A stretch of DNA of 64,000 bases from Parachlamydiales bacterium (GCA_015661075.1 JACVQJ010000001.1:79298-143297); one strand, 5' to 3'. Counted from the stretch's first letter, positions 8,214 to 20,365 are shown. Program-made: numbers and translations. The notes: a model not told the origin generated them from the sequence alone.

Positions 8214-8603
8214 ATGTCCAGCGCAGAAGTTACTTTTCCCCTTATCATAGAAAACATCCCACCGGGCGGCAATCCTCCAATAACTACCCAAAGCAGGTGG
8301 AGCAAAATCCAGGAAACTGTTCGGAGCGCACTGAGCGCCATCGCTTCTTTTTTTGCCAGGCTTTTTTCTTTGCCTGATGATATTGCGCTACTTACAAACC
8401 TGAGATCTCTTTATCTGCAAGGCACCCAGCTCATCAAAGTGCCGCGAAGGCTTGGAACCCTGGCAGGCTTAGTATCTCTGAATCTTTTGGACACCTTAGT
8501 CACCGATGTGCCAACCCCGCTTAAAGACCTGCCGCATCTAACATTGCCACAGCAACATTCACCTGTACGGATGGATTGCACACCTCCGAACAATGAATCT
8601 TAA
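8214..8603 (+). CDS. Short LRR protein, partial duplicate of the preceding gene's C-terminus
   Basis: A 129-residue protein. Residues about 60-115 repeat the end of the upstream LRR protein: LxGTxLxxVPRRLGTLAGLV, LLDTLVTDVPTP, LPQQHSP against PRQLGNLTHLV, LLDTLVTDVPTP, LPHRHSP. The first 60 residues are unrelated, with no F-box. It looks like a fragment of a duplicated LRR gene that acquired a new N-terminus, and could be a decaying copy. Its last 83 bases overlap a convergent minus-strand gene. Confidence 0.55.
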   Translation: MSSAEVTFPLIIENIPPGGNPPITTQSRWSKIQETVRSALSAIASFFARLFSLPDDIALLTNLRSLYLQGTQLIKVPRRLGTLAGLVSLNLLDTLVTDVPTPLKDLPHLTLPQQHSPVRMDCTPPNNES

Positions 8604-9054
8604 TGGAAACATTAGAAGGAGGTGGTAAGGCTATCGCCTCCGGATGCTCTGAAGGCGGACGAGTAGAAATAGTCGGCGGAGTGGGAGGCGGAGATGTAAA
8701 AGGGAATGAAAAAGGGGCTGTTGCAATCAATAATGCTTGGGAAGCGGATGAAAACCTGGAATGTCGAAATGAATCATAGGTTGCAGCTGCGTAGATTCTA
8801 TTTGGGTCTTCCGAGTCCCTCCATGGGAAGCAAACTCTTTGTTCAAGTGAACAGGCTCCTATTGATCGCAACTTATTGAATATTTCTGTTGCGTTCACAA
8901 TGATTGGTCCTAGCCGGCAATTAATAACAACCCAACTACCCTCTATCAATCTATTTAACATCAGGTGATTATCACAATGGTCAAAGCAAAATTGACCGCC
9001 GCACATACAAATATTATTTGCTTCTTGAGTGCAATCCGAGACAAAACAATTCAC
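8521..9054 (-). CDS. Protein with N-terminal Cys/His cluster (B-box or AN1-like), unknown
   Basis: A 177-residue protein. The first 30 residues place Cys at 3, 8, 16, 18, 23 and 27 and His at 26 and 30 (CMCGGQFCFDHCDNH), a spacing like eukaryotic-type B-box or AN1 zinc fingers. The middle part is unremarkable, and a Pro/Ser/Thr-rich stretch (TSPPPTPPTISTRPPSEH) lies near residue 125. Together with the neighbouring LRR genes this suggests a host-directed protein. It overlaps the 3' end of the short LRR gene convergently, so one of the two might not be real; the zinc-like cluster argues for this one. Confidence 0.55.
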   Translation of the reverse strand: MNCFVSDCTQEANNICMCGGQFCFDHCDNHLMLNRLIEGSWVVINCRLGPIIVNATEIFNKLRSIGACSLEQRVCFPWRDSEDPNRIYAAATYDSFRHSRFSSASQALLIATAPFSFPFTSPPPTPPTISTRPPSEHPEAIALPPPSNVSIKIHCSEVCNPSVQVNVAVAMLDAAGL

Positions 9055-9176
9055 AAAACATCCAAATTTAAAATTTAAGACCTATAATTTTGACTGATCG
9101 CAATAAAATGTCAATAGGTAATGTTTTTTTAAATAAAGAGATCTCCATAAAACCCGAACCGCACGGAAAATCCTCA

Positions 9177-9210
9177 GTAAAAAGAGCCGCTGGACAATAG
9201 ATCCAGCGGC
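9177..9210 (-). terminator. Rho-independent terminator of the rpoBC operon
   Basis: On the minus strand GCCGCTGGA pairs with TCCAGCGGC (9186-9210) and is followed by CTCTTTTTAC. It begins about 10 bases after the rpoC stop. Confidence 0.85.
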
Positions 9211-9219
9211 TTAAAATGA

Positions 9220-12200
9220 TTACCCGTGGACGACAACCTCTGATTGAAAGTCGATATTGAGTTCCTCGCTCTGCTGGCTTTCGATGAACCGATTGACTTT
9301 CTTGTGGTACTCATAGCCAGTACCCGCCGGGATCATATGGCCCATAATGAGGTTGGCCTTGATGTCGAGCAGATAGTCGGTCTTGCTCTCGCAGGCCGCC
9401 TCGGTCAGAACCCTCGTCGTTTCCTGGAAGGAAGCCGCGGATACGAACGATTCCGTTCCCAATGATGCTCGTGTAATACCGAGAAGGACAGGCGCTGCCT
9501 GTGCAGGCTTACCTCCCTCATCGATCGTCTTGCGATTCTGCTCGTGGAACGCCTTGCGGTCGATGTCTTCCCCGTGAAGGAATGTCGTATCGCCCGGATC
9601 GGTGATCCTAACTTTTTGCAGCATCTGACGCACGATAATCTCAACGTGCTTGTCGTTGATATCAACGCCCTGCAGGCGGTACACTTCCTGCACCTGGTTA
9701 ACCATGTATTTTTGCAGTTCGCGCACGCCGCAAATATCGAGGATCTCTTGCAAAACAACGAGACCTTCAGTGAGCTGTTGTCCCTTCACGACGTTATCGC
9801 CGCGCTGAACGATTAAGTGCTTCGTCAGCGGGATCAGGTGCTCTTCCTCCATGTTCGTAATATCATCGCGTACGACGACGATTCGCTTGTTTTTCTGAAC
9901 GCCGCGGAAATCCACGACGCCGTCGAGTTTCGCGATCTCGGCCGCATCTTTAGGACGCCGCGCTTCAAAAAGCTCGGCGACGCGGGGCAGACCGCCCGTG
10001 ATGTCCTTCGTCTTGATGGCGCCGCGCGGCAGTTTCGCCAAAACCACCCCGGCAGAAACATACTGGGCTTCGCGGCAAGAAATCACAGCTCCTGACGGAA
10101 TCGCATAAGTACCGACGAGATCCGTAAAATTGGTGTCGGTATAGATCGCAATCTGCGGATGGAGCTCGCCGCGGTGCTGCTTCACGATCAACTCGACCTG
10201 GCCTGTCTGTTTGTTGACTTCGCGCTGAGTGGAAATCCCCTCGACAAGGTCCTCATATTTGACATAGCCGGGGCGCTCGCAAATGATGGGGCTGGAGTGC
10301 TGCTCCCACTGAGCAATTTTGGTCTTCACTTTGACCTTCGCGCCATCGGCGAAAAGAATCTTCGTGCCCAACTCGATGGAAAATACTTGCAGCGGCTCAA
10401 TCGATTTATTGGCAAGCAGCTTCTTAATGTCTTCCTGAGAGCGGCCCTCTTGACGGACGAGCTGCAGCGTACCGTTCTTATTCAAGGCGAGCCAATGGCC
10501 CTCCTCGTTTTGAACGACGCGCAGATCCATGTAGACCACAATCCCATCATGTTCGGTAATAAGTTCAGGACTTAGTCCCGCCGTCGCGATACCGCCCATG
10601 TGGAAGGTTCTCATCGTCAACTGCGTGCCCGGCTCACCGATGGACTGCGCTGCGATGATGCCGATCGCCTCGCCAAGGCCGACAAGACCGCCGGTCGCCA
10701 GGTTCAGACCATAGCACTTCGCGCACACCCCGCGACGGCTTTCGCATGTCAGAGCGGATCGAATCCGCACTTTTTCAATCCCTGCGTCGTCAATGGCTTG
10801 CGCCTGAGAGGCATTCAAGCTATCACCCGCGCGAGCCAGGATTTTCGTGCTATCGCCCGGCTGATAAATATCCTCCAAAACAGTGCGGCCAAACAGACGA
10901 TCGCGAATCGAAAGCAACTCTTCCGTTCCCTGCTTGATCGCGGTGACTTCGATCCCGTTGAGCGTATCGCAATCCTCGCGCGTCACGATCACATCCTGAG
11001 CGACGTCGACGAGACGGCGCGTCAAGTATCCCGAATCGGCCGTTTTCAGAGCCGTATCCGCCAGACCTTTGCGGGCGCCGTGGGTCGAAATAAAATACTC
11101 CATCACCGTCAGACCTTCGCGGAAGTTCGCCGTAATCGGCGATTCAATAATCTCTCCAGACGGTTTGGACATCAGGCCGCGCATCGCACCCAACTGCTTA
11201 ACCTGCGATTTGTTACCGCGGGCACCGCTATCCACCATGAGATAAAGCGGATTGAGCGATTCCGATTTCGAACAATCGAAAATCATCTTGAAGAGCTCTT
11301 CGGAGAGCTTATCGGACACTTCTGTCCAGATACTGATGATCTTCGAGTGGCGCTCGCCATTGGTGATAATACCATCTTCGTACTGCTTCTTCACCACAGC
11401 GACCCGTTTATAGGCCTCTGCCAGAACCTTCGGCTTGTTCTCAGGAATCTTGACATCGCAAGTCCCCATGGAAATGGCGGCTTTCGTCGCCTCGGCAAAT
11501 CCGAGATTCTTCATGTTGTCGAGGAACCGAACGGTCGCTTCCAAACCGACTTTTTTGTAGCACTCCAAAACCAGCTCGGACAGACGCTTTTTGCGCAGTA
11601 CATAGTTCTGAAACCCAAGCTGCTTTGGAACGATGGTATTGAAAATCACTCGGCCCGGAGTCGTTTCGATGATACCGCCATCAATCAAGACTTTAATCTT
11701 CTCATGAACATGAATCCCCCAGCCCAAATCGTCTTGCCGCGTCTCTTTCGACTCATTATGCCAGTTATGGCTGCCGCTGGAATGAACAGCCATCAAGACT
11801 TCTTGCTCGTTCGCAAATACACGAACCCTGCGCCCTTCCTTGTCTGGATGGATGATCGGGTCGTGCATTAAATAATAGAGGCCCAAAATCATATCCTGCG
11901 AAGGCACAGCGACGGGTTTGCCGGATGAGGGCAAGAAAATGTTATCAGGCGCCATCATAAGAAGCTTGGCTTCGAGCTGCGCTTCTACGGACAGCGGGAT
12001 GTGAACGGCCATCTGGTCGCCGTCGAAGTCCGCGTTGAATGCGGGCGTCACCAGAGGATGTATACGAATGGCCATACCTTCAATCAGAACAGGCTCGAAC
12101 GCCTGGATGCCGAGGCGGTGCAGTGTCGGTGCGCGGTTGAGCAATACAGGATGGCCTTTGATAATCTCTTCCAAAACGTCCCACACTTCAGGAGCCTGTT

Positions 12201-13410
12201 TTTGGATCATCTTTTTCGCTGAACGGATCGTATAGACATAGCCCAAATCCTTCAAACGCTTCACAATGAAAGGCTCAAATAACTCCAAGGCCATCTTTTT
12301 CGGCAAACCGCACTGATTGAACTTCAGTTCGGGACCCACGACGATGACCGAGCGACCGGAATAATCGACGCGCTTTCCTAACAGATTCTGGCGGAATCGA
12401 CCCTGCTTGCCCTTCAGCATCTCAGAGAGTGCTTTCAAAGGACGGTTGCCCGCGCCCATGACCGGATGCCCATGGCGCCCATTGTCAAACAGTGCATCGA
12501 CGGCTTCCTGCAGCATGCGCTTTTCGTTGCGTACAATGACATCCGGCGTCTTGAGCTTCAGAATCGATTTCAAGCGGTTGTTGCGGTTGATGACGCGTCG
12601 ATACAAATCGTTCAAATCCGATGTGGCAAAGCGGCCGCCATCGAGAGGAACCAGAGGGCGCAAATCAGGCGGTATCACCGGAACTGCAGCGAGAACCATC
12701 CAATCCGGACGGTTCGTCGACGAGCAAAAGCCCTCGACAATCTTTAAACGCTTGGCTAGTTTCATCCTGGCTTGCATCGATTTGGTCTTGCGGAGCTTGT
12801 CTTTCAGATCGATGACCATTCCCTGCAGATCTTCTGATTTCAAAATGTCCTGAATCGCCTCGCCGCCCATCTTGGCCGTGAATGCGTCGGATCCCCATTT
12901 TTCCTGCGCTTCGCGATATTCATTGTCATTGAGAAGCTGCTTGCGCTGCAAATCAGTCCGGCCCGGATCGGTCACAACATATTCTTCGTAATAAATGACG
13001 CGTTCCAGATCCGCTGTGGACATGCCCAAAATATTGCCGATGCGCGATGGCATCGTCTTGAAAAACCAGATATGGACGACAGGAACGGCCAGATCAATGT
13101 GGGCCATTCTCTCGCGCCGCACCTTGGAAAGAGTCACTTCGACGCCGCAGCGATCGCAGACTATTCCCTTGTGCTTAATCTTCTTATATTTACCGCAGGC
13201 GCACTCCCAGTCCCGCGTCGGCCCAAAGATCTTTTCACAAAACAGACCGCCTTTCTCGGGCTTGAAAGTACGGTAGTTGATGGTTTCGGGTTTTTTTATT
13301 TCCCCGCGCGACCACTGGTTTCGAATCACATCGTCCGACGCGATCTTGATCGTCAGATTATCGAACTGGGAACCCCTAACATCCTCATCAGCTTCAAAGA
13401 ACATCTTCAT
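9220..13410 (-). CDS. rpoC: DNA-directed RNA polymerase subunit beta'
   Basis: A 1396-residue largest RNA polymerase subunit. The N-terminal zinc finger ([20 protein letters not shown]) lies near residues 70-90, and the catalytic Mg-binding [12 protein letters not shown] near residue 463. The second zinc site has [13 protein letters not shown], and the trigger-loop region [19 protein letters not shown] follows. Length matches chlamydial RpoC. It lies 24 bases downstream of rpoB and ends at a strong terminator. No insertions or frameshifts were noticed. Confidence 0.98.
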   Translation of the reverse strand: MKMFFEADEDVRGSQFDNLTIKIASDDVIRNQWSRGEIKKPETINYRTFKPEKGGLFCEKIFGPTRDWECACGKYKKIKHKGIVCDRCGVEVTLSKVRRERMAHIDLAVPVVHIWFFKTMPSRIGNILGMSTADLERVIYYEEYVVTDPGRTDLQRKQLLNDNEYREAQEKWGSDAFTAKMGGEAIQDILKSEDLQGMVIDLKDKLRKTKSMQARMKLAKRLKIVEGFCSSTNRPDWMVLAAVPVIPPDLRPLVPLDGGRFATSDLNDLYRRVINRNNRLKSILKLKTPDVIVRNEKRMLQEAVDALFDNGRHGHPVMGAGNRPLKALSEMLKGKQGRFRQNLLGKRVDYSGRSVIVVGPELKFNQCGLPKKMALELFEPFIVKRLKDLGYVYTIRSAKKMIQKQAPEVWDVLEEIIKGHPVLLNRAPTLHRLGIQAFEPVLIEGMAIRIHPLVTPAFNADFDGDQMAVHIPLSVEAQLEAKLLMMAPDNIFLPSSGKPVAVPSQDMILGLYYLMHDPIIHPDKEGRRVRVFANEQEVLMAVHSSGSHNWHNESKETRQDDLGWGIHVHEKIKVLIDGGIIETTPGRVIFNTIVPKQLGFQNYVLRKKRLSELVLECYKKVGLEATVRFLDNMKNLGFAEATKAAISMGTCDVKIPENKPKVLAEAYKRVAVVKKQYEDGIITNGERHSKIISIWTEVSDKLSEELFKMIFDCSKSESLNPLYLMVDSGARGNKSQVKQLGAMRGLMSKPSGEIIESPITANFREGLTVMEYFISTHGARKGLADTALKTADSGYLTRRLVDVAQDVIVTREDCDTLNGIEVTAIKQGTEELLSIRDRLFGRTVLEDIYQPGDSTKILARAGDSLNASQAQAIDDAGIEKVRIRSALTCESRRGVCAKCYGLNLATGGLVGLGEAIGIIAAQSIGEPGTQLTMRTFHMGGIATAGLSPELITEHDGIVVYMDLRVVQNEEGHWLALNKNGTLQLVRQEGRSQEDIKKLLANKSIEPLQVFSIELGTKILFADGAKVKVKTKIAQWEQHSSPIICERPGYVKYEDLVEGISTQREVNKQTGQVELIVKQHRGELHPQIAIYTDTNFTDLVGTYAIPSGAVISCREAQYVSAGVVLAKLPRGAIKTKDITGGLPRVAELFEARRPKDAAEIAKLDGVVDFRGVQKNKRIVVVRDDITNMEEEHLIPLTKHLIVQRGDNVVKGQQLTEGLVVLQEILDICGVRELQKYMVNQVQEVYRLQGVDINDKHVEIIVRQMLQKVRITDPGDTTFLHGEDIDRKAFHEQNRKTIDEGGKPAQAAPVLLGITRASLGTESFVSAASFQETTRVLTEAACESKTDYLLDIKANLIMGHMIPAGTGYEYHKKVNRFIESQQSEELNIDFQSEVVVHG

Positions 13411-13434
13411 CTCCTAAAGAGAGAATTTTTCTAA

Positions 13435-16400
13435 TTATTGCGCTTCGACATTTTCAGTGCGAATATCGAGGCATAGCCCCTGCATCTCTTTCACAAGAAC
13501 GTTGAACGATTCCGGCGTACCGGCCACTAATGTGTTCTCGCCCTTGACGATCGATTCATAAATGCGCGTTCTTCCTGCGACGTCGTCGGATTTGACGGTC
13601 AGCATTTCCTGCAGCAAGTGTGCAGCGCCATACGCTTCCAGAGCCCACACTTCCATCTCCCCGAACCTCTGGCCGCCCATCTGCGCCTTGCCGCCCAACG
13701 GCTGCTGGGTGACGAGCGAATAGGGTCCAATCGAACGAGCGTGGATCTTGTCTGCGACAAGGTGGTTCAGCTTCAACATGTAGATGTAGCCGACCACGCT
13801 GCGGTTATCGAAACGCTCCCCGGTGCGCCCATCATACAGATAGGCTTTTCCATTGAGAAACATCGTCTGGCTCTTCATCATCTCCCAAATCTTCGACTCA
13901 GGAAATCCTTCAAAGACCGGGCTCTTCACATAAATTCCGGCTTGTTTCGCTGCGTAGCCGAGGTGCGTTTCCAGCAACTGGCCCATGTTCATACGCGACG
14001 GCACGCCGAGCGGATTAAGAACCATCTCGACTGTTTCGCCATTCGACAGATAGGGCATGTCCGCTTCGGGAACGATGCGGGCTACAACGCCCTTGTTTCC
14101 GTGGCGGCCAGCCATTTTATCACCGACCTGCAGCTTGCGCTTCGTCGCCACATAAACCTTGACCTGACGGATAATACCGGGGTCGAGATCGATATCGCCT
14201 TTGCGCATATGCTCAATTTCCGTTTTGTGCACTGTCTGCAGCGTCTGATAGGCAATCTCATATTCACGCAAAGTCTTCTTCAGCTCGAAGTAGATATCTT
14301 TATCGGCCATGATCAAATCTTCAGCCTTCTCAGACTCAATGGCTTCGATCAGCTCCTGCGTAATAACAACTCCTTCATCGATCAGGACTTCACCTGTCTT
14401 GCGATGCATGATTGGTGCTGGGGCTTTTTCGTTAAGCAGAAGCGCGCCGAGCTTTTCATGAAACCCGATCAGGAGCTCCGCTTCCTTCACTTTATATTCG
14501 GAGTGAATGTCCTTGACCCGCGTCGCCTCTTCAACAAGTTCATCGTCTGTTTTAGAAAGGCGATCGCGCCGTGAAAACACTTTCACGTCCATGACTACGC
14601 CTTCGGTTCCCGGAGGCGCCGTTAATGAAGCATCGCGAACGTCGGCCGCTTTTTCGCCGAAGATGGCTCTGAGCAGCCTTTCTTCGGGAGACAGCTCTGT
14701 CTCTGATTTTGGAGTGATCTTACCAACGAGAATCGAGCCGGTCCCGACTTGTGCGCCGATCCGGATGATTCCATCATCGCCCAGATCCTTCAGCGCTTCT
14801 TCGGAGACGTTCGGAATGTCTTTCGTGATCTCTTCTTTGCCAAGCTTCGTATCGCGCGCCGTCAATTCAAATTCTTCAAGATAAATCGATGTGTAGGTAT
14901 CTTCACGGATCAACTTTTCCGAGATGATAATGGCATCTTCGTAGTTATATCCGCACCACGGCATGAAAGAGACCAGCACGTTCTTGCCGATCGCAATCTC
15001 CCCTTTATCGGTCGCCGGACCATCAGCCATCACATCGCCAGCCTTGATCACGTCGCCTACGCCGCAAATCGGAGTCTGGTTAATAGAGCTGCCGCTATTG
15101 GAGCGCATAAACTTTTTCAAATCGTAGACATGCTTATTCAGCGGATTGTCTTTAGGTGCGATAACGATCTTAAAACCATCGACATAATCGACCACACCAT
15201 CTTCAACGGCGACAATTACCGCGCCGGAATCGCGTGCGGATCGACCCTCCAGACCCGTTCCTACAATCGGAGCTTCGCTCCGGAGCAGCGGTACAGCCTG
15301 GCGCTGCATGTTCGATCCCATCAAAGCGCGGTTCGCATCATCGTGCTCCAAAAACGGAATCAATCCGGCCACGATCGACACGAGTTGCTTGGATGAAACG
15401 TCCATGTGTGTAATTTTACTCGTCTCAATCTCCATGGGCTCGCCGCGATGGTGCGCCCAGCAGATCGACTCACTGAACATATTGGATTCATCCAAAGGAG
15501 TCGACGCCTGCGCAATGATGCAGTCGCCTTCCTGGTCAGCCGTCATATACTCGATCTCATCGGTGACGATCCCCTCGCGCACTTTGCGATACGGCGTCTC
15601 GATAAAACCAAATTCATTGATCTTCGCAAACGAAGAAAGAGATGTGATCAAACCGATGTTCGGACCTTCAGGAGTCTCGATGGGACAAATACGCCCATAG
15701 TGCGAGGGGTGTACGTCGCGCACTTCGAAACCCGCTCTCTCGCGATTCAATCCACCGGGTCCCAGGCAAGACAAACGTCGCTTGTGGGTCAGTTCGGAAA
15801 TAGGGTTCGTCTGATCCATAAATTGGGACAGCTGCGATCTTCCGAAGAAATCCTTCAATACACCTGCCAAGCCCTTCGCAGAAACGATTTTGCCTGGCGT
15901 CATTGTATCGGATGAGAAATCAAACAGATTCATCCTCTCTTTGATGATCTTTTCCATACGCGCCAAACCGATACGGCATTGGTTCTGGATCAGTTCACCA
16001 ACAGAACGAACGCGTCGATTGCCCAAATGGTCGATATCGTCGACAAATGCGTGCTCATCACCCATTTTCAATCGAATCAGATACTTAAGAGCCGCAATAA
16101 CGTCTTCTTTGCGCAAAGTTACGACTGCGAGTTCCTCTTCTGTCGTTCCCAATTCCAGCTTGCGGTTCAGCTTGTGACGGCCAACTCTGCCGAGATTATA
16201 TCGCTTTGGATCAAAAAACAGTCGCATGATCGCCGAGCGGGCATTAGAGAGTGTCGGAGGCTCGCCGGGTCGAATTTTGCGGTAAAAATCTTTCAGGGCG
16301 GATTCATATGAATCCGTCGTATCTTTCATGAGCATCTTGATCGCCGGATGCGTTTCATCGGCTTCTTCAGCGATGCGAACGGCTTGCACACCCTCGTCGA

Positions 16401-17199
16401 CCATCCTCTTCAACATCGCAGTCGTCAGTTTCTCACTCGCTTTACCGAATACGAGGCCTGTCTGCTCGTCGACGACATCTTCAGCAAGAATTTTTCCGAC
16501 CAGCTTGACAAAGTCCTTTTCAGATTTGATCTTGACCTTCACCGTCTCGAAAAACTCTTCAATAATATCGGCATCCGTTGAATATCCCAATGTGCGGATG
16601 AAAGTCGATGCCAAAATCTTGCGTCGGCGCTTTTTACGATCGATATAGATGTAAACCAGATCATTGTTATCGAAAGATGCCTCAAGCCAGCTGCCGCGGT
16701 AAGGAATAATGCGGAACGAGTAGAGCATCGTGCCTTTGGAATGGCGCTCCTGCTCAAAGGCAATGCCCGGGGATCGGTGGAGCTGGGAAACGATGACTCT
16801 TTCAGCGCCGTTGACGATAAAGGTTCCTTTTTCAGTCATCACGGGGATCGTCCCCATGTAGACTTCTTCTTCTTTAATCCCGGTTTCGTCTGTCAGTCGG
16901 AATTTAACTTTGAGAGTTACGTTATACGTAATCCCGCGGCGGATGCATTCCTCTGGGGAATACTTCGGAACACCGAGGTTATAAGAGAGAAACTCAAGAA
17001 CGGTTTTTTCATCATAAGATTTAATCGGAAAGATCTCTTTGAAGACCTCCTGCAATCCAATGCTTTCTCGTTCATGAGGCAACAAATGGGACTGAAGAAA
17101 TTGATTATAAGATTTGATCTGAATCTCGATCAAATTGGGCAAATCGATAATTTCTTCCCGTTCCCGGAAACTCACCCGTTTCGGCGGTTTTTTAAGCAT
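13435..17199 (-). CDS. rpoB: DNA-directed RNA polymerase subunit beta
   Basis: A 1254-residue beta subunit, forming the catalytic core with RpoC. The rifampicin region [20 protein letters not shown] and the conserved [40 protein letters not shown] and [20 protein letters not shown] motifs are present. The order rplL-rpoB-rpoC is the standard bacterial one. About 170 bases separate it from rplL, containing a hairpin with T-run and two smaller stem-loops, so rpoBC expression is probably set by partial termination after rplL. Confidence 0.98.
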   Translation of the reverse strand: MLKKPPKRVSFREREEIIDLPNLIEIQIKSYNQFLQSHLLPHERESIGLQEVFKEIFPIKSYDEKTVLEFLSYNLGVPKYSPEECIRRGITYNVTLKVKFRLTDETGIKEEEVYMGTIPVMTEKGTFIVNGAERVIVSQLHRSPGIAFEQERHSKGTMLYSFRIIPYRGSWLEASFDNNDLVYIYIDRKKRRRKILASTFIRTLGYSTDADIIEEFFETVKVKIKSEKDFVKLVGKILAEDVVDEQTGLVFGKASEKLTTAMLKRMVDEGVQAVRIAEEADETHPAIKMLMKDTTDSYESALKDFYRKIRPGEPPTLSNARSAIMRLFFDPKRYNLGRVGRHKLNRKLELGTTEEELAVVTLRKEDVIAALKYLIRLKMGDEHAFVDDIDHLGNRRVRSVGELIQNQCRIGLARMEKIIKERMNLFDFSSDTMTPGKIVSAKGLAGVLKDFFGRSQLSQFMDQTNPISELTHKRRLSCLGPGGLNRERAGFEVRDVHPSHYGRICPIETPEGPNIGLITSLSSFAKINEFGFIETPYRKVREGIVTDEIEYMTADQEGDCIIAQASTPLDESNMFSESICWAHHRGEPMEIETSKITHMDVSSKQLVSIVAGLIPFLEHDDANRALMGSNMQRQAVPLLRSEAPIVGTGLEGRSARDSGAVIVAVEDGVVDYVDGFKIVIAPKDNPLNKHVYDLKKFMRSNSGSSINQTPICGVGDVIKAGDVMADGPATDKGEIAIGKNVLVSFMPWCGYNYEDAIIISEKLIREDTYTSIYLEEFELTARDTKLGKEEITKDIPNVSEEALKDLGDDGIIRIGAQVGTGSILVGKITPKSETELSPEERLLRAIFGEKAADVRDASLTAPPGTEGVVMDVKVFSRRDRLSKTDDELVEEATRVKDIHSEYKVKEAELLIGFHEKLGALLLNEKAPAPIMHRKTGEVLIDEGVVITQELIEAIESEKAEDLIMADKDIYFELKKTLREYEIAYQTLQTVHKTEIEHMRKGDIDLDPGIIRQVKVYVATKRKLQVGDKMAGRHGNKGVVARIVPEADMPYLSNGETVEMVLNPLGVPSRMNMGQLLETHLGYAAKQAGIYVKSPVFEGFPESKIWEMMKSQTMFLNGKAYLYDGRTGERFDNRSVVGYIYMLKLNHLVADKIHARSIGPYSLVTQQPLGGKAQMGGQRFGEMEVWALEAYGAAHLLQEMLTVKSDDVAGRTRIYESIVKGENTLVAGTPESFNVLVKEMQGLCLDIRTENVEAQ

Positions 17200-17310
17200 G
17201 CTGCTTCACTCCTGACTACGTTTGGCATGGCTCATTGCAAATCACCATGCCCTGCATTCTCTAAACATCGTCTGCGATCAATGGCCGAAATTAGCCATCG
17301 CCTAAAACGA

Positions 17311-17347
17311 CGAAAAAGCAGAAACCACCCCAGAGGGAGGTTTCTGC
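17311..17347 (-). terminator. Hairpin/attenuator between rplL and rpoB
   Basis: Minus-strand GCAGAAACC and GGTTTCTGC (17318-17347) pair around a short loop and are followed by TTTTTCG. It sits 26 bases after the rplL stop. In many bacteria a partial terminator here lowers rpoBC transcription relative to ribosomal protein genes; the same role is inferred. Confidence 0.7.
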
Positions 17348-17372
17348 ACTTCTAAAACGGCTGCGGCAGCTC

Positions 17373-17762
17373 TTAGAGGCCCTTCAGGGTCACTTTTGCG
17401 CCAGCATTGCTCAGCTTTTTCGAAATCTCTTCCGCTTCCGCTTTCGGTACGGATGCCTTGATTTCCTTCGGAGCGCCTTCAACGATATCTTTCGCTTCCT
17501 TCAAACCCAATCCAGTCACTTCACGAACAGCCTTAATCACGCCAATTTTCTTGTCGTCCGGCACTGGGGCTTCCAAAATGACTTTAAACTCTGTTGAATC
17601 CGATGCAGGAGCAGCAGCGGCAGCGACAGGAGCAGCAGCAGCAGGACCAGCCACAGCAGCTTTCACGCCCCACTTGTCTTCTAGAGCTTTTTTCAGCTTG
17701 GCCATATCCAGTACAGACAGCTGGCTCAGCTTTTCTACGAGATCATCAAGATGTGCACTCAC
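17373..17762 (-). CDS. rplL: 50S ribosomal protein L7/L12
   Basis: A 129-residue stalk protein. An N-terminal dimerisation helix ([20 protein letters not shown]) is joined by an Ala-rich hinge ([17 protein letters not shown]) to the C-terminal factor-binding domain with [20 protein letters not shown] and ending KVTLKGL. It sits at the ribosomal stalk and recruits EF-Tu and EF-G. Immediately downstream of rplJ. Confidence 0.97.
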   Translation of the reverse strand: MSAHLDDLVEKLSQLSVLDMAKLKKALEDKWGVKAAVAGPAAAAPVAAAAAPASDSTEFKVILEAPVPDDKKIGVIKAVREVTGLGLKEAKDIVEGAPKEIKASVPKAEAEEISKKLSNAGAKVTLKGL

Positions 17763-17779
17763 GTTCTTACCTCAAATTG

Positions 17780-18286
17780 TTAACTTTTTTGTTCCAAAAC
17801 CGACAAAGGCTCTGACATTACAGCATCCAACACGCTCAGCATTTGAGACATCGGTGACTCGAGCAATCCGATAAATTCTGCTCTCATCTCGTTAATGCCT
17901 GGCAGTTTAGACAGCATATCCATCTCGGATCCGCTGTATGTTACACCTTCGATTTTGCCATAGATGACTTCCAGAATTTTCTGGTTGTCCTCTGAAAATT
18001 TAAATACGACCTTCGCCGAAGCCATCGCATCGCTTTGCTGCACGAAAACAACGCCAATATGACCTTGAAGTATAGCCGGATCGATCTTCAAACCCGACAT
18101 TTCAGCAGCTTTCATAAAGACGCGCTTGCGCACGACCTCAAAAAGACTGCCGGACTTGGCAAGCTGCTCGCGAAAATCCCACGACATATTGGGAGACAAC
18201 CGATCATAACGAGCGATGATCAAAGCAGATGATGCATCGATTTTTTGCCTGATCTCATCGAGCAGCAATTTTTTTTCATCTCTCAT
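17780..18286 (-). CDS. rplJ: 50S ribosomal protein L10
   Basis: A 168-residue L10, the base of the ribosomal stalk. The N-terminus ([20 protein letters not shown]) and the C-terminal helix that anchors L7/L12 dimers are recognisable. Its ATG overlaps the rplA stop by four bases, leaving no room for the separate L10 leader that many bacteria use for autoregulation. Followed by rplL after 17 bases. Confidence 0.95.
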   Translation of the reverse strand: MRDEKKLLLDEIRQKIDASSALIIARYDRLSPNMSWDFREQLAKSGSLFEVVRKRVFMKAAEMSGLKIDPAILQGHIGVVFVQQSDAMASAKVVFKFSEDNQKILEVIYGKIEGVTYSGSEMDMLSKLPGINEMRAEFIGLLESPMSQMLSVLDAVMSEPLSVLEQKS

Positions 18287-18999
18287 TGACGATCCTCCGT
18301 TTTACCGATCTCAACTGACTGCAGATCGATTTTCAGTCCCGGTCCCATTGTGGAAGTGATATACAGCGATCGGAAAAAAGCCCCTTTCGCACTCGCTGGC
18401 TTCGCGCGGGAAACAGCGATCAACAGTGATCGGATGTTTTCGACCAGATCGCTCTCGCTGAATGACAGCTTGCCGACCGCGTTATTGACGATCCCCAGCT
18501 TATCCACCTTGAACTCAATCTTGCCAGCCTTCAATTCCCTGACGGCCTTAGCGATATCCGTCGTAACAGTGCCCGCTTTCGGCGTCGGCATTAAGCCGCG
18601 AGGACCCAGCACCTTGCCGAGCTTGCCCAGATCACGCATCATGTCAGGTGTTGCGACAAGCGCTGAAAAATCCGTCCAGCCGCCCTTGATCTTCTCCAGC
18701 AGCTCATCGGCTCCGACAAAGTCGGCACCGGCATCGAGCGCTTCCTTGGCCTTATCGCCCTTGGCGATAACGACGAGAGTAATTGTCTGTCCCGTGCCAT
18801 AAGGCAGGGATACCGTGCCGCGCACTTGCTGATCCGATTTTTTCGTATCGACACCCACCTTCAAGGCAATATCAATCGACTGATCAAATTTCACTTTCGG
18901 GCACTTCTTCAGAATCGCGATCGCCTCATCGAGCTTATAAGCCTTCAGCGGTTCGACCATTTTCTGAATTTCTTTCATTCGCTTCGAAACATGCGCCAT
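18283..18999 (-). CDS. rplA: 50S ribosomal protein L1
   Basis: A 238-residue L1 protein of the ribosomal L1 stalk. It shows [20 protein letters not shown], then [10 protein letters not shown] and the signature [12 protein letters not shown]. The ATG at 18999 follows the rplK stop by one base and has GAGGGT five bases upstream, so it is preferred over an in-frame ATG 15 bases earlier that overlaps rplK. Confidence 0.95.
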   Translation of the reverse strand: MAHVSKRMKEIQKMVEPLKAYKLDEAIAILKKCPKVKFDQSIDIALKVGVDTKKSDQQVRGTVSLPYGTGQTITLVVIAKGDKAKEALDAGADFVGADELLEKIKGGWTDFSALVATPDMMRDLGKLGKVLGPRGLMPTPKAGTVTTDIAKAVRELKAGKIEFKVDKLGIVNNAVGKLSFSESDLVENIRSLLIAVSRAKPASAKGAFFRSLYITSTMGPGLKIDLQSVEIGKTEDRQ

Positions 19000-19000
19000 A

Positions 19001-19429
19001 TCAACCCTCGACAATATCTACGCCCATGGATCTGGCTGTTCCCATCACCATCATCATGGCGGCATCTTCGGAAACAATTCTCATGTCCTGGACTTTCGAT
19101 TTTGCAATTTTCAAAACCTGCGCTTTCGTCAATTTGCCGACTTTGTCGCGGTTGGGCACCTTCGAACCCGATTCGATCCCCAGCTCTTTCAAAATGAGCC
19201 TTGAGACCGGCGGTTGCTTCGTGATAAACGTGAACGATTTATCCTGATAAACAGTGATAATGACGGGAAGTATGTCGCCCACCCTATCTTGCGTTTTCGC
19301 ATTAAAATCCTTGCAAAAGGCCATAATATTGATCCCGGCGGATCCGAGGGCTGGGCCAATCGGAGGCGCTGGATTTGCCTTGCCTGCAGAAATTTGCAGC
19401 TTTATCGTTTTAACTACTTTCTTTGCCAT
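19001..19429 (-). CDS. rplK: 50S ribosomal protein L11
   Basis: A 142-residue L11, part of the GTPase-associated centre. The N-terminal domain has [20 protein letters not shown] and [14 protein letters not shown]; the C-terminal RNA-binding domain has [17 protein letters not shown]. First of the four ribosomal protein genes after nusG. Confidence 0.97.
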   Translation of the reverse strand: MAKKVVKTIKLQISAGKANPAPPIGPALGSAGINIMAFCKDFNAKTQDRVGDILPVIITVYQDKSFTFITKQPPVSRLILKELGIESGSKVPNRDKVGKLTKAQVLKIAKSKVQDMRIVSEDAAMMMVMGTARSMGVDIVEG

Positions 19430-19501
19430 TATTCTCCTTTACGGGTCCACAGCCCTAGGTTTGAGCTGTCTTTCGAGAAGGAATCTCTCCCCGCATTTTT
19501 T

Positions 19502-20047
19502 TTATCCTGCGCTATCCGCAGACACTTGTTCGACCTGCCAGAACTCTAAATCATCGACACGCGTCTCGCGGCCGAAGATGGAAACCATTACGCTCAGGCG
19601 GCCTTTTTCATGATTGACTTCGATGACCGATCCGGTGAAATTAACAAAAACCCCATCGGTAATTTTGACTCGATCACCCACTTCGACTTTATGTTTCTGT
19701 ACAACGCCTTTCTTGCGCTCTTCCAGCTCCAGTAAAATGTTGTTGATCTCTTTGTCCGTCAACGGCACTGGTTTTTCTCCGCCTAAAAAGTCGATTACTC
19801 CGTCGACATTTTTAACGAATGCCCACGAATCTTCAGTAAATTCCATTTTAATGAGCAAATATCCCGGCCATATCCGTTTTTCGCTGATATGCTGCTGACC
19901 CTTTTTCACTTCAGAAACATGTTCGGTTGGAATCAGCACCTCTGTAATATATTCTCTCATTCCCATCGAAGCGATCGACTCCTCGAGGCTTTTTTTCACC
20001 TTTTTCTCGTGGCTGGAAATCACTTGAACGACATACCAATGTTGCAT
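19502..20047 (-). CDS. nusG: Transcription antitermination factor NusG
   Basis: A 181-residue NusG that binds RNA polymerase and modulates pausing and Rho termination. The NGN domain starts MQHWYVVQVISSHEKKVKKS with PGYLLIKMEF, and the KOW domain carries GDRVKITDGVFVNFTGSV. Ends with a short extra tail after VDDLEFWQVEQV. Located nine bases after secE. Confidence 0.96.
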   Translation of the reverse strand: MQHWYVVQVISSHEKKVKKSLEESIASMGMREYITEVLIPTEHVSEVKKGQQHISEKRIWPGYLLIKMEFTEDSWAFVKNVDGVIDFLGGEKPVPLTDKEINNILLELEERKKGVVQKHKVEVGDRVKITDGVFVNFTGSVIEVNHEKGRLSVMVSIFGRETRVDDLEFWQVEQVSADSAG

Positions 20048-20056
20048 GTGAACCCT

Positions 20057-20278
20057 TTAACCAAATATCATTCGTACAAGAACTCCAAAACCGGTGACCG
20101 ATCCTCGGATCACCAAGTCGCAAACATAAATCAAAAGCCCGAAAGCAAACGTTGCAATAATAACGGCTTTCGTGCTCATCAGCAGCTCTTCTCTCGTCGT
20201 CCAAGTTACCTTTTTCAACTCATTGATAACTTCGCGAAAGAAACTCTGTTTTTTTCTTTGCGGTTCAATCGTAGTCAT
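20057..20278 (-). CDS. secE: Preprotein translocase subunit SecE
   Basis: A 73-residue single-spanning SecE, part of the SecYEG channel. It has the conserved FFREVINELKKVTWTTREEL amphipathic segment followed by one membrane helix (AVIIATFAFGLLIYVCDLVI). The ATG at 20278 is chosen because the longer frame upstream runs through tRNA-Trp. Standard position before nusG. Confidence 0.93.
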   Translation of the reverse strand: MTTIEPQRKKQSFFREVINELKKVTWTTREELLMSTKAVIIATFAFGLLIYVCDLVIRGSVTGFGVLVRMIFG

Positions 20279-20292
20279 TCGTACCTTTTGTA

Positions 20293-20365
20293 CGAGTGCG
20301 GAGGGACTCGAACCCCCGACCCGCGGCTTTGGAGACCGCTGCTCTACCAACTGAGCTACACACCC
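20293..20365 (-). tRNA. tRNA-Trp (CCA)
   Basis: Cloverleaf on the minus strand: acceptor GGGTGTG/CGCACTC, T-loop GTTCGAGT, anticodon loop CTCCAAA giving CCA. CCA end not encoded. It lies between tuf and secE as in Chlamydia. Confidence 0.95.

Noticed and set aside
10600-11871. 423-codon open frame on the plus strand opposite rpoC
   Set aside because: It is antisense to a highly conserved part of RpoC and its residues (many His, Arg, Phe, Asn) show no family; long shadow frames are expected opposite GC-rich codons.
13618-14574. 318-codon open frame opposite rpoB
   Set aside because: Antisense to conserved RpoB motifs, no ribosome site and no recognisable domain.
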